Below, one piece after another: positions 21,434 through 31,593 of a stretch of 64,000 nucleotides of DNA. Origin of the DNA: Fragilariopsis cylindrus CCMP1102 (Eukaryota; Bacillariophyta; Bacillariophyceae; Bacillariales; Bacillariaceae); contig FMBT01000511.1 of the NCBI GenBank assembly GCA_900095095.1, positions 1 to 64,000 on the forward strand. Direction: 5' to 3'. Each line of letters starts with the position of its first letter. Position 1 is the first letter of the stretch. Both the position numbers and the translations under genes were made by a program. Below the pieces are notes generated by a model, which did not search any database, was not told where the DNA came from, and saw only the letters and a list, made by a program, of their open reading frames with translations.

Positions 21434-22252
21434 AAATTTAATCTAATCGTTTTTCGAATTTATGATGAAGGAAGAAGGAATGAAGAAAGGTGAATCGAAT
21501 CGAATGAATGAATGAATCAATTAATTTTACATAATATTTATATATTGAATATAAAAGAAGAAGAAAAAAATAGGACCAAGTATCTATTAGGATCACAAAT
21601 AATGTTTGCAGTAGTACCATTGAAACAATTTTTTTCGTTTGATTTGATTGATTTGATTGATTTGACTTGATTGACTTGACTTGCTTGTTTTTTATATAAT
21701 AATATCATATCACATCATATCACAGCCACCAATGAAATGTGACCACCCACCGTACCGTTCCAATACCCCTGCAATCTCTGATATATGATGTACACATTGT
21801 ATCACTTCCTTTCCATGTATGAATGCATGCATGCCTTAATCGCTTTTTGTAATCACACCTCCTGCCATTAGAGGATTTATCTCATCGTCGTCATTCAATT
21901 CGTAATTTCAAATTGAGAAGGGGATGATATGGGGGATATATAGTTTCTTGATAATCGGGAATAAAACTCTCCCCTAATGTATAAGTTAGGGCCTACTGTA
22001 GTACCTTTTATTTTTGTACATTTATTTATTTCTTAATTTTGTGATTTTTCTTCGTTTGTCGTTGTCATTCTCAATTCCCAGATACCTGTACAGGCAGTAA
22101 CAAAGAGATCAGAGACGACGACATCTGCTGTACTGTACTGTACTGTACTGTACTGTACACAAACAGCACTTGCTTATTACACTTTTGTTGTTGTTTCGAC
22201 GAACAAAATAGAAATAGAAATTGAAATTGAAAAAGAAAAAGAAAACAGAGAT
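21434..22252. other. Intergenic between SET and TatD genes
   Basis: Contains a TTGAT/TTGACT-type pentamer tract near 21635-21690 and a TACTG pentamer array at about 22130-22156. No coding region. The last 60 bp before 22253 are A/G-rich like the PPDK leader. Confidence 0.6.
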
Positions 22253-23485
22253 ATGATTATGGTCGCCGCAGCCGCTGTTGCCACTGCCTCATCATTGTTA
22301 GCATTTGATGCTCATAATCATATCCAACTTGGACCATCACCGCCATTGCCATCGTCGCCATCGAAATTGTCATTATCATCGGCACCGTCGTCGAAATTGT
22401 CACTATCATCAGCAACCACCACCACCACCACCACCACCAGTAGCAGTAGCAGCACCCATAATAGTCTTAGTGAATATATGCGAAACGAATTGAATGGATG
22501 TTTATGTGGTATGGCTATAATGTCAACTCATCCTCGAGATTTTCAACCTTTACTTGACCTAGAAAAGGAGATGAACAACGACGCTGATAATGGCAATGGC
22601 AATGGCAATGGCAAGAATAACGTCATGAAAATTATACCTTGTTTGGGTGTCCATCCGTGGTTTTTACATGAATTAGAACAGGACGATTGGGATATGGTTC
22701 CATCATCATCGTCGTCAGTAATAATACAACAACAACAACAAGTAATAACAATGGTACCAAAATGGATTGCAAATCTTGAAGAATATATAATACAAAATCC
22801 ACACGTTCCTGTCGGTGAAATTGGATTAGATGGTTTTCATTTTGATTTTGATACCAAAGAATTAACAACACCTATGGAAAAACAAATGGATGCATTTAAA
22901 TATCAATTGCAGTTAGCAACAACATATCATCGACCGGTGAGTGTACATTGTGTACGTGCAATGGGGAAAATTATGGATGCAATTAATGATGTTGCTACAA
23001 CGAATAATAATAGTCATATGATGGATGATCCAAATGATGATGACGACGATGATAATGATATTGATATTGATAATGATAGTGAACCTCCTCTCCTTCTCTT
23101 ACCACCACGAATTTATTTCCACGCATTTGGAGGGAAGGCAGCAACAGCCATACAACTGATACGAACAATAGAAAAAATAAAACCAATAAAAAGAAAGAAT
23201 AAAAACAACAAAAAGAAAATCAAAAACAATACAAGTAAAGTATATTTTGGATTTGCACCAGTTATTAATTTAAATGTTCATTCCTGTTCAAAAACTATTG
23301 ATGTCATACGTGCTGTGGGAATACATCGATTAGTATTAGAAACGGATCATGAGGATATACAAAATATACAATCTAGTATGGAACGTGGTATTGATATTAT
23401 ATCAAATGCATTAGATTGTACACCTGCGGAATTAATCCGTATAACAAATAACAACATCAATGATTTATACAATATATCAATATAA
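22253..23485 (+). CDS. TatD-like metal-dependent hydrolase/DNase
   Basis: 410 residues, single uninterrupted frame. TatD-family landmarks in order: metal-binding FDAHNH near residue 20; LGVHPWFLHE near 130; the Glu in VGEIGLDG near 188; the His in VSVHCVRAMG near 231; the His in YFHAFGGK near 289; and the Asp in LVLETDHED near 363. The family folds as a TIM barrel binding two divalent metals; many members degrade DNA from the 3' end. Three low-complexity inserts (Ser/Pro/Thr after residue 25, Asn/Gly near 110, Asp/Asn near 260) lengthen it beyond the usual ~270. The C-terminal CTPAELIRITNNNINDLY is the typical end. The start is the first ATG, 3' of an A-rich leader. Confidence 0.87.
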   Translation: MIMVAAAAVATASSLLAFDAHNHIQLGPSPPLPSSPSKLSLSSAPSSKLSLSSATTTTTTTTSSSSSTHNSLSEYMRNELNGCLCGMAIMSTHPRDFQPLLDLEKEMNNDADNGNGNGNGKNNVMKIIPCLGVHPWFLHELEQDDWDMVPSSSSSVIIQQQQQVITMVPKWIANLEEYIIQNPHVPVGEIGLDGFHFDFDTKELTTPMEKQMDAFKYQLQLATTYHRPVSVHCVRAMGKIMDAINDVATTNNNSHMMDDPNDDDDDDNDIDIDNDSEPPLLLLPPRIYFHAFGGKAATAIQLIRTIEKIKPIKRKNKNNKKKIKNNTSKVYFGFAPVINLNVHSCSKTIDVIRAVGIHRLVLETDHEDIQNIQSSMERGIDIISNALDCTPAELIRITNNNINDLYNISI

Positions 23486-23497
23486 AAGAATAAATGC

Positions 23498-23668
23498 ATG
23501 CTTCCACGAATGTACCATATTTGGTACGAAAAGAGATACGGACATCTTCCAGAAGGCTTTTTAACATTAGGAACAGGTCAAACTCACATTAATGGAGTAC
23601 AATCTTCCCTCAGTCGTCTCCAAGAAGGAGGCACTAATAAGGTACCGCTGCCGATGGCAATGATATAG
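23498..23668 (+). CDS. Small ORF, coding-like, unknown
   Basis: 56 residues (MYHIWYEKRYGHLPEGFLTL and GQTHINGVQSSLSR within it), 12 bp after the TatD stop. Composition is more protein-like than its surroundings, and AATAAGGTACCG at 23635-23646 could be a splice donor after Lys. No downstream exon was found and the next genes are on the other strand. It could be a gene fragment or chance. Confidence 0.25.
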   Translation: MLPRMYHIWYEKRYGHLPEGFLTLGTGQTHINGVQSSLSRLQEGGTNKVPLPMAMI

Positions 23669-23802
23669 CATCGTCGTCGTCGGCGGCGGCAATAGAGATG
23701 ATGGGATGGGATGTTAAGGATGGAGGGAGGGAGAGGAGAGGTGCAAAATCAAAGATACCGTTATTTACTTTACTCTATAGTACCTATCTTACTTTATATT
23801 AT

Positions 23803-26378
23803 TTACCAAAATGATATACCATTTTTCACAATTGGTGGACTATTCGTACATGGTATAATACTTGGTTTATCACGATAATGACAGGTAATATTTGGTTGTA
23901 ATAAACAATAACCGTTACCATTATTACCAATGCTATTCGTAGTAGTATCTGTAGTAGTAGTATTAGGACTAGTATCTTCTACTGTATACCATTCACCTAA
24001 TTGTTCGAAGAATAATTTTTTATTATCTTTATTTTCTGTCCAACTAAATATTATATTGCGAGTATGGTATTAAATTAAATTAAATTAAATTAAATTAAAT
24101 TAGGTCGAAGAGTAAAAAAGGTTAGAGAGGAAAGACAGAAAAGTACACGTTAGAATTTGAATTGAATTGAATTGCACTGAACTGGACCGAACGAACAAAC
24201 TGAGCAACTTTGAACTATTGTTACGTTATATCATAATATGTCTCTTATCTGTTTCTTGTATGCATAATAAATATAACGTAACGTCAGCAATAACGTAATA
24301 ACGTAACGTACCTCATATGATGGATATATGGTTTCGATTCTTTACCTGTTATATATATACCTTTCATTAATCCAATATTATTATGATATTCAGATCCACC
24401 CATAAATAAATTGTTATAACCATTATGGAAAATTTTGATTTTTAAACCTTTCCAACTTGAAAATTCAATCAACAAATCATTTAATACAGCTTGATGACTT
24501 TTGGAGACATAGATCATATCAATTCTTCGTAATAATATATCGAAAAAATATTTTGTAATTTGTGTATTCCGTACAAAATAAAAACCACTATTAGGTGAAT
24601 AGGGTGCAAATCTTGATTGACGTGAACCATCATCTTGAAACATCATATCCCATTTAGGTTGTTTATTTTCTTTTGTATCAGATGTTAATTCATCAGGAGA
24701 AGAAGTTGTTATTAAATAGGGTAATGGATTTGTATTCCATATTATATCCACATCTTGATATAAGATATTATAACCTAATGACATAACTAAATGGACACAG
24801 TATACTTTTGCCATCATCATTTTTGAGAATGTTCTATCACCATATTGTTTTGCGGATTGTTCTGGCATATCACCAAAAAGTGCTGCATCGTAATATACAT
24901 GAATATTTAATTCTTTTGATAATTTCATGGTATATTCATCTGTTGCAAACATCACAATTCGACTTAAATCTAAATTTTTAGCACGTGCATTACAGACAAA
25001 ATTACGAAACAGTATGGATTGTCCCTTATTACATGTCATAATAATAAATGTATTTTTGATCATCTTGTCATTGTCATTGTCTTCAGTATTATTAGAAGAT
25101 TTATTGTTATTATTCTTATCATACTCTAGTTTATTATTTAATTTCGTGGTTATTTTATAGAAAAATAATTTTAATTCCGCCAATACACGATTGAAATTTT
25201 GTAAATAATCGGTTAAGACAGTATAACTTTCTCTTACTAATTTATCCGATGGTACACCAAAACTAATTGTTTACGTTACGTCGGCAGTTTGTTAAGGTTG
25301 TGTTGTAGGAAAGAGAAAGAAAGAAAGGTGAGGAAGAAAGTGGTAACGAAAAAGGAAAGGAAGAAGAGTAAAAGGCAGTACCGTATGCTTTCAAGAGAGA
25401 GAGAGAGAGAGAGAGATGTGACGTACCCTAATACAGTCCCATCGGCTTCTCTACTTCTTGGTACATATTTCAAACTTTGTGTTAAATCCACTTTACTGGA
25501 AGTATTATGAATGTTTTCTAATCTCATATATTTATGGATTGTATATGAATCCCATTGAGGTATAATCACTAAACATTGTTTATTTTTTTGATTTTGTTTA
25601 CTTGGACTTTGTAATATAACTTTTACTGTATGACAATTTTCTAATGCATTATTATTATTCTGTTCATCCTCATCATCTGTATTTGTGGACGTAGTTGACG
25701 TAGACTTTGTAGACTTTGAGTTTGTTGGTAAACTTTCTTTACTAGTATAGATAATTAATACATCTTCTGCACCCTTTTGTGTAGAATCTAATGGTACACC
25801 TAAATCACCTACTAACATATTCGTATGATTCAAAAACTTATCTCTTGATATTGTTTTATAATCAAGAAACATTTTACTACTTGTTTTTGGAAATGGACTA
25901 TTATTACTTTGACTACTACGATTATTTTGTTCTTGTTTTAGTTGTTGTTTGTATTTAAAATTACTTGGAGATGATAATATGATTTATCGTTCTTCTTCTT
26001 ATTCTCCTCCTCCTCATCTCGTCGTTGTGCTGCTACTAGTCGATGCTGATTTTGATTTGGTTGTCCCGCCATACTAATTGGTAGTGGTACAACAACAGCA
26101 GGTGATGATGGAACAACACCGTCTTTTACTGCACCACTAATTTGATTACTCATACCAATAAGTATACCAATATGTAAACAAAATATACCAACTAAAGAAT
26201 GACTTATAATACTTTTAATTGTATTCCGACTTACTAGGTTATTGCGGGAACTACGTCGACGTTGTTGACGTTGTTGTCCATTATTATTATTATTGTTACT
26301 ACTACTACTAGTAGATTTCATTACAGCAGCAGCACTACTCATATTACCGTTGTTGTTGTGATTGTGATTGTGAACCAT
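23803..26378 (-). CDS. Type II membrane glycosyltransferase (nucleotide-diphospho-sugar transferase family)
   Basis: Three exons on the minus strand: 26378-25427, 25262-24312, 24043-23803, all with GT-AG introns (164 and 268 bp). One base is missing at TTT 25983-25985; repaired length is 714 residues. The start is the first ATG of the frame. A short Asn/Gln/Arg-rich cytoplasmic tail is followed by a single membrane helix (SLVGIFCLHIGILIGM) and a lumenal domain of the PF03407 type: FIIMTCNKGQSILFRNF, the metal-binding DVDIIW, SPNSGFYFVR and YIHHMSWTENKDNKKLFF. The last exon adds a Cys-containing tail (PNITCHYRDKPSIIPC). It probably adds a sugar to glycoproteins in the Golgi; donor and acceptor unknown. 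Confidence 0.85.
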
Positions 26379-26630
26379 CAGCGTATCGTATCGTGTACGG
26401 TACAGTACTATCTGTAGCGAGTGATATGATGCAGCTATTTTGTTGTTCTGATAGTATCTTCTTTTTGCTGTTCTTTCACAACTAACTTCCGTAAGTAACA
26501 ACTGTTCTCCTTCTACTTCGTACTTTAAGTACTGGTATATCAAGATATTTCACTCTTTCTTTTTTTTTTAAATTAAAAAAAAAATGCGGTTCGCTCGCGC
26601 GCCCGCGCCTCGTCTGTTTGAAAAGAACTT

Positions 26631-26638
26631 TGACGTCA
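26631..26638. promoter_or_regulatory. CRE palindrome TGACGTCA
   Basis: TGACGTCA followed directly by CGTCGA, 253 bp upstream of the glycosyltransferase start (minus strand). In the diatom Phaeodactylum, TGACGT/ACGTCA elements bind bZIP factors in CO2/cAMP responses; a role here is inferred only. Confidence 0.3.
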
Positions 26639-26767
26639 CGTCGACTCAATCGACTAACTGTAATTTATTTATTTTCTTGCTTCAAATCTATCACGACAAA
26701 ACAAGCGATTTTTTTTTGTGCAAAGGTCAGTTAAAAACAAATTTATATATCAATATTATTGTTTCAA

Positions 26768-28906
26768 TCAATCATATCCATTAGGTGGTATAAATTTATA
26801 TCCTAATTCCTTTTCTAATGCTTTTGTAAAAGCAATGGTCGTGAAATCATTCCATTCGGAACCAACAACTTGTAATCCAATTGGCATCATAATATGATGG
26901 TGATTATTGGTTCCTTCTTCTTGAGTAACTTTTGCTTGTCCCGCTGGGAATACTGTGGATGGATTACCACATATATTAGTGACACCACTCCAAAATACTT
27001 GATCATGGTAGGGTGTTGTATGACCATTCGCACCAGGGATTATACGTTGACCAATTTTCCAAAAGTGCTGCACATTCTTCTTGAAATTATTGTTGTCATC
27101 GTCGTCATCGTCGTCGTCATCATCCTCGTCGTCATCCTCGTCCATATGACTACTACCAACTATCAATTCTAGTTGTGTTTTTCTATCAGTCGACCATTCA
27201 TGACAACCAGAAGAAGATTCATCTTTCGGCCAAGCAACGGATGCAGTAATAGGACAAATCAATACATCATATTCTTGAAAGAATTTTTCATATGTTGTTC
27301 TCATTTTTTGTCTTTCATTGTTAGCAACATTCCAACTTTGCGTACTTTGTATTATCCATTCTGTCTGTTGAAGAACTCGATCTCTTAATTTTTGTTGTGT
27401 ACTTTTCTCCGTTGTTAGATGATCATTGTTTTCCTCGTCTTTCTTTTCCTTCTTTCTTTTTCTTAAAATATCTCGTGCAGTTTCTATTAATTCAGGATCT
27501 ATACCTAAACTTTCTTCTGTTGCAAGTAGTTGTTGATAGATTTCAAATGCATATTTCGATCCACCCTTCCAACCATATTTCGATGTTAATGGACGGTCTT
27601 GGTATACATGATGACATTCAGCAACGTCTTTCAACTTATCGACTAAGAGTTTTATTGCAGATTTTATACTCGAATCGACTGGACAACATGTCTGATCATC
27701 ATCCCATATTGCAATACGGAATTGATTTAATTTTGTTTTTGTACATGGTGGTAACTTACAATCTGATTGTACCTGCAGTCGTTTCATTGGTGAATGATCT
27801 GGTATATGAACTAATACCTTTAATGCAAGTTCTAAATCATATGGTGACCGACTCATTGGTCCTTTCACAACAATATCAGGTGTACGAGTACATCCATTAA
27901 AGAATGGTATCTTTTTTGTGTAGTATTTGTATCAATTGATTGAGATAGAGAGTGATTAAGAGAGAGAGAGAGAGAGAATGACAAATGAATGCGAGTGTGA
28001 GAGGAAAAGCTATGACGTTTATATAGAGGGAAGGCGAAAATACAGACGTCCAGATCGTCCGTCTGAGAGTGAATTGGATTGAACACAATACAATACAATA
28101 ATGAAGTGTAACTCACTGCATTTAATGTTGGTTTGTGTCCGTATATACCACATAGTGCTGCTGGTAATCGTATTGAACCACCAATATCACCACCTAATTC
28201 TAATGCTGAAATCCAATACATAGACTTGCAGCTGATCCACCACTAGATCCACCAGGAGTACATTCACATTATATGGATTAGAGTTGTTCCATATATTGGA
28301 TTGTATGTTTGTACATCATTACAATTCAATGGTACATTTGTTTTACCTATAATAATTGCACCAGCATTTAATAATTGTTGTACAGCTGGACTATTTGTTG
28401 TAGCTATGTTATTAATAGAAATCGGATTACCAATTGTTGTTTGTAAACCACACACATCATTATTTTCTTTTACTGTTATCGGTACACCATGAAGTGGTCC
28501 CAAGTGTTCTTTCAATAGTAACAATAACAACGAAGGATAGATTTTTTCGCACCGTCATAATAAAATCATGCTTCTTCTTCTTCTGAGCTTGAATTTGAAT
28601 TTGAATCGATTTTATAGTATCCAACAATACACGATCTAATTCTTTTGCACGTGTTCTTGCTTGATCAAAACATCGAACAACAACAGCATTAATGCTTGTT
28701 TTGTTCTATTTTGTTTTTGGTTTTGCTTCCATCATTATCATTCGAATTGTCGTATCGTAGGATTCGTTGAATAAATAATTCAACAAGTTCCAATGATGTT
28801 ACTTCTCTTCGTCGAATTTTATCAGCTAATGTTGTTGCACTTTCATAATGAAGTGGAAGTGGAAGTGGAAGTTGTTCACGTTCACGCTGTTGCTGTTGTT
28901 AGCCAT
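26768..28906 (-). CDS. Amidase-signature family enzyme
   Basis: Minus-strand gene with one intron (28116-27912) joining PTLNA and [14 protein letters not shown]. Amidase landmarks: [17 protein letters not shown] and [12 protein letters not shown] at the N-terminus; [16 protein letters not shown] with the catalytic Lys; [18 protein letters not shown] with the cis-Ser; [19 protein letters not shown] with the nucleophilic Ser; GPMSRS; and a C-terminal [18 protein letters not shown]. At least six 1-base gaps interrupt the frame between about 28209 and 28720, a higher density than elsewhere. The start at 28906 is tentative because one frame break follows it closely. The family hydrolyses C-N amide bonds; substrate unknown (GatA, fatty-acid amide hydrolase and indole-acetamide hydrolase are all relatives). 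Could be a young pseudogene, but the catalytic triad is intact. Confidence 0.82.
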
Positions 28907-29257
28907 TCTTGTCAATCGTCTTGTCTGTAATCCATTGCATCAGTAGACTTTTTGTGTTTCACATAAGGGCTATGTGATAATGTAGAACAATTGTCGTCGA
29001 TCGTCGTATCGAGTACTTGAAGTATGAGTATGTTGTGTACAAATTCGAATATAAGCAGGTATGATTTAGTCCTAATCTTGATTAAGCGGTAGATGCGCGA
29101 CGACAAGTAAAAAATAAATTCGGAGGGGAAAATCTTCAACGACGACTATGATGACGATGATACGATGATTAATCCAAAGATTTTGTCTGGTGTGATCGTT
29201 ATCCAACAGAGAAGCAATTACACTTGCTGCTCCACTCATACTATTGAATATACAACG
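28907..29257. promoter_or_regulatory. Divergent promoter region, amidase and orphan secreted protein
   Basis: 351 bp between a minus-strand and a plus-strand start. A minus-strand open frame crosses it (28912-29139) but shows no family features. GAT/GAC microsatellite near 29140-29165. No specific site recognised. Confidence 0.4.
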
Positions 29258-30112
29258 ATGAAGCTGATGACGATGACGATGACGATTATGTCGACGATTA
29301 GCACGACAATTTTCCTATCAATAGCAGCAATAGCAATCGTTTCTCTTCCTATGGTCAGTACATGTAATGCATTACTGATAGCACCTTCGACATTATCGCC
29401 ATTATTAGGTATTTCTACTACCGCTGCTGCTCATGCTCTTGGTCTCGTATTTGCTCTTAGTCCTGGTACTATTACGTCCCCAACAGCAGCACCAATACAA
29501 ACACAGACGAATATAATCCAACAGCAACAGCAACGAATAACGTCACCACAAGAGGCAGCAGCAGCAGCAGTAGTTGGAGGAGGTGGTGATGTTAGTCCAA
29601 TTCCTATTTTAGAAATAGTGAAGGTATATGGGAAACTTGCTGGATCAGAATGTTATGGCAAACCATCACCGTCGGGATCATCCTGTCAAATACAACTCAA
29701 GGACATACAACACACGGTATCCGCATTGTCACGGAATGAATTTTCATTAACATTAAATAGTAATGATTATGTCTTTCAATGGCCGTTAAAACCATATGGT
29801 ATTGATAAATCATTATCTAAAACAGCTACCATGAATAAGGGTGCCGAGACGCGTGTCTTTATGGAGGAATTAGAATATAGAGGACAATTACCGACATCAT
29901 TACGGCCTGCATTAAATAATGCATTACAAAAGGAAGGTATACTTGATTCACGTGCAATCGATATAACTTATAATGCATTTACAGCAGAAGCAGAAGCAAA
30001 TACAAATATTGTTACAAATAGCAAGGAGGATGGTGATAATAATGGTGAGTACGTTGACTACTATACCTTTCTGAAAATGATTGGAACGGATTCTATATCA
30101 TGGCCCAAATAG
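29258..30112 (+). CDS. Orphan secreted or organelle-targeted protein
   Basis: 284 residues from the ATG that starts a signal peptide (MKLMTMTMTIMSTISTTIFL, hydrophobic to about residue 35, then CNALLIAPS). The frame is open further upstream to 29165, but that extension would bury the signal. A Gln/Ala/Gly-rich linker spans about residues 75-115. The folded part begins at PILEIVKVYGKLAGSECYG and includes DIQHTVSALSRNEFSLTL, YVFQWPLKPYGIDKSLSK and a C-terminal YVDYYTFLKMIGTDSISWPK. I do not recognise the family. No frame breaks. Sorting to the plastid is possible, but no AFAP motif is present. Confidence 0.7.
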   Translation: MKLMTMTMTIMSTISTTIFLSIAAIAIVSLPMVSTCNALLIAPSTLSPLLGISTTAAAHALGLVFALSPGTITSPTAAPIQTQTNIIQQQQQRITSPQEAAAAAVVGGGGDVSPIPILEIVKVYGKLAGSECYGKPSPSGSSCQIQLKDIQHTVSALSRNEFSLTLNSNDYVFQWPLKPYGIDKSLSKTATMNKGAETRVFMEELEYRGQLPTSLRPALNNALQKEGILDSRAIDITYNAFTAEAEANTNIVTNSKEDGDNNGEYVDYYTFLKMIGTDSISWPK

Positions 30113-30408
30113 GAATAGACCGTATTCGATTGAGTAAAGCATGCTATGTGACAATCCATGTTTGATAACATCATATTGTAGGCAAGGGATAAAAACAACT
30201 GGGGGTTTGATAATGACATATAATACATTGTACCTGATGAGAGAATGAAAGTATAATAATTAAAATACAATTCAAAATAATCGAAATGATGAGGTTTACT
30301 AGCTATATATCCTAGAATCTTATGGACTATTCTTTTTCATCCTTCCTTCGTTAATTTTAAACACTTTCCTTACTATTTGCTTCCATTATTCGATTATTGT
30401 ATACTGTA
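30113..30408. other. Convergent intergenic region
   Basis: About 300 bp of AT-rich sequence between the stops of the orphan protein (+) and the F-box protein (-). Likely 3' UTRs; nothing else seen. Confidence 0.5.
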
Positions 30409-31107
30409 TTATATGACCCCACGACTGACCATCATCACATTTTCATTCACTATTAACCATTCCGCATCCGAACTTTTTCTGGTAATGAAATGTGGTGGGA
30501 AGTTACTGATTGCAAGATATTGTGTTGTTGAAAATGGTTGATCACCTCGTAAATTTTGTCGGATATGATTCCCTGTAGTGGGTGGTGCTTGATTAATAAG
30601 TTGTGTTGGCAATGGTGGATATCCTGGTACTAATAGATAGTCACCGGTAATGGTAAATTGTACAGACAGATGATCTCCGGAGAGACCTTCTCCACGTATA
30701 CCGGATACCACGAAACATAAATACCAGTTTAAATGACGTAAATCATCGGATCGAAGTTCCATCCTGGTGGCATCCTGTTCAATAATAAAATACCGTTCTT
30801 TCCACGATGACGTGTTTGATAATAATCCGACATTATTATTATTATTATTATGATGACTATTATTATCACTATTCTGTTCTATTATCTCATTTCTTTTTTC
30901 TTCTGTTAAACGGTATCGTGGCCATGTGTACCATCGTTTTTCACAAAGTTTTTCCCATAGAGGTTCTGTATAAAGTGTTGATAATTCTTTTGATGTACAT
31001 TGATATCGAAGAAGATCAACAGGTGGAAGATAGGACGCAATATACAACGTCAGTTCTTCTCTCAATTTCAAAAATGGTACTTTAGAATAAGAAGAATCAG
31101 ACACCAT
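30409..31107 (-). CDS. F-box protein
   Basis: 232 residues, one intact frame. The N-terminus has the F-box pattern: LREELTLYIASYLPPVDLLR, QCTSKELSTLYTEPLWEKLC, then RWYTWPRYRLTEEKRNEII. F-box proteins normally recruit substrates to SCF (Skp1-cullin) ubiquitin ligases. After an Asn/His linker comes SWKERYFIIEQ, which often follows F-boxes, and a C-terminal domain of about 130 residues (RHLNWYLCFVVSGIRGEGLS, VQFTITGDYLLVPGYPPLPT) that should select the target but which I do not recognise. Nucleus or cytosol. The start is the first ATG in frame. Confidence 0.8.
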   Translation of the reverse strand: MVSDSSYSKVPFLKLREELTLYIASYLPPVDLLRYQCTSKELSTLYTEPLWEKLCEKRWYTWPRYRLTEEKRNEIIEQNSDNNSHHNNNNNNVGLLSNTSSWKERYFIIEQDATRMELRSDDLRHLNWYLCFVVSGIRGEGLSGDHLSVQFTITGDYLLVPGYPPLPTQLINQAPPTTGNHIRQNLRGDQPFSTTQYLAISNFPPHFITRKSSDAEWLIVNENVMMVSRGVI

Positions 31108-31593
31108 TGTAGACTATTAATATTATATATTGTGTGACTGTGATCGACGGCGATGGGGATTGTTACAAAGATTATTGATGTTGAGTTTCGAATTTCGACT
31201 GCTCAATGCTTTTGTGCTTCAGATATGCTAAAATTCTTATTACTGACGCCGCATGATGGTAAGTTAGTATTATGTATCTAATAGGAATCAATTCATTCAC
31301 ACCACCATCATACTCCTCGCACTGCCTGAGTGGAACTTCAGTCGTGCGTGCATATCCAACCTTGGATTCCTACGGTATGATCGTAAGAACTAGCTAACAG
31401 GAGCGCCCGGCATTAATAAAACTGAATTGGGTAAAGGAGTAACTACAAGCAGAGAAAGAAGAAAAGCAGAAGAATTATCATTATTCATACAACGCAATAA
31501 TGAGCAAAACATTATAGTTTCATATAATATAAAATCTTTACAAATTTTACTCTTTTATTTTAAATATACTACAGTAGTGCGTTTGTTTAAATT
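31108..31593. other. Intergenic, between two minus-strand genes
   Basis: 486 bp. Should contain the F-box promoter and the 3' UTR of the LON-like gene. A plus-strand open frame (31427-31912) runs antisense into the LON-like gene and is probably not coding. Confidence 0.5.
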
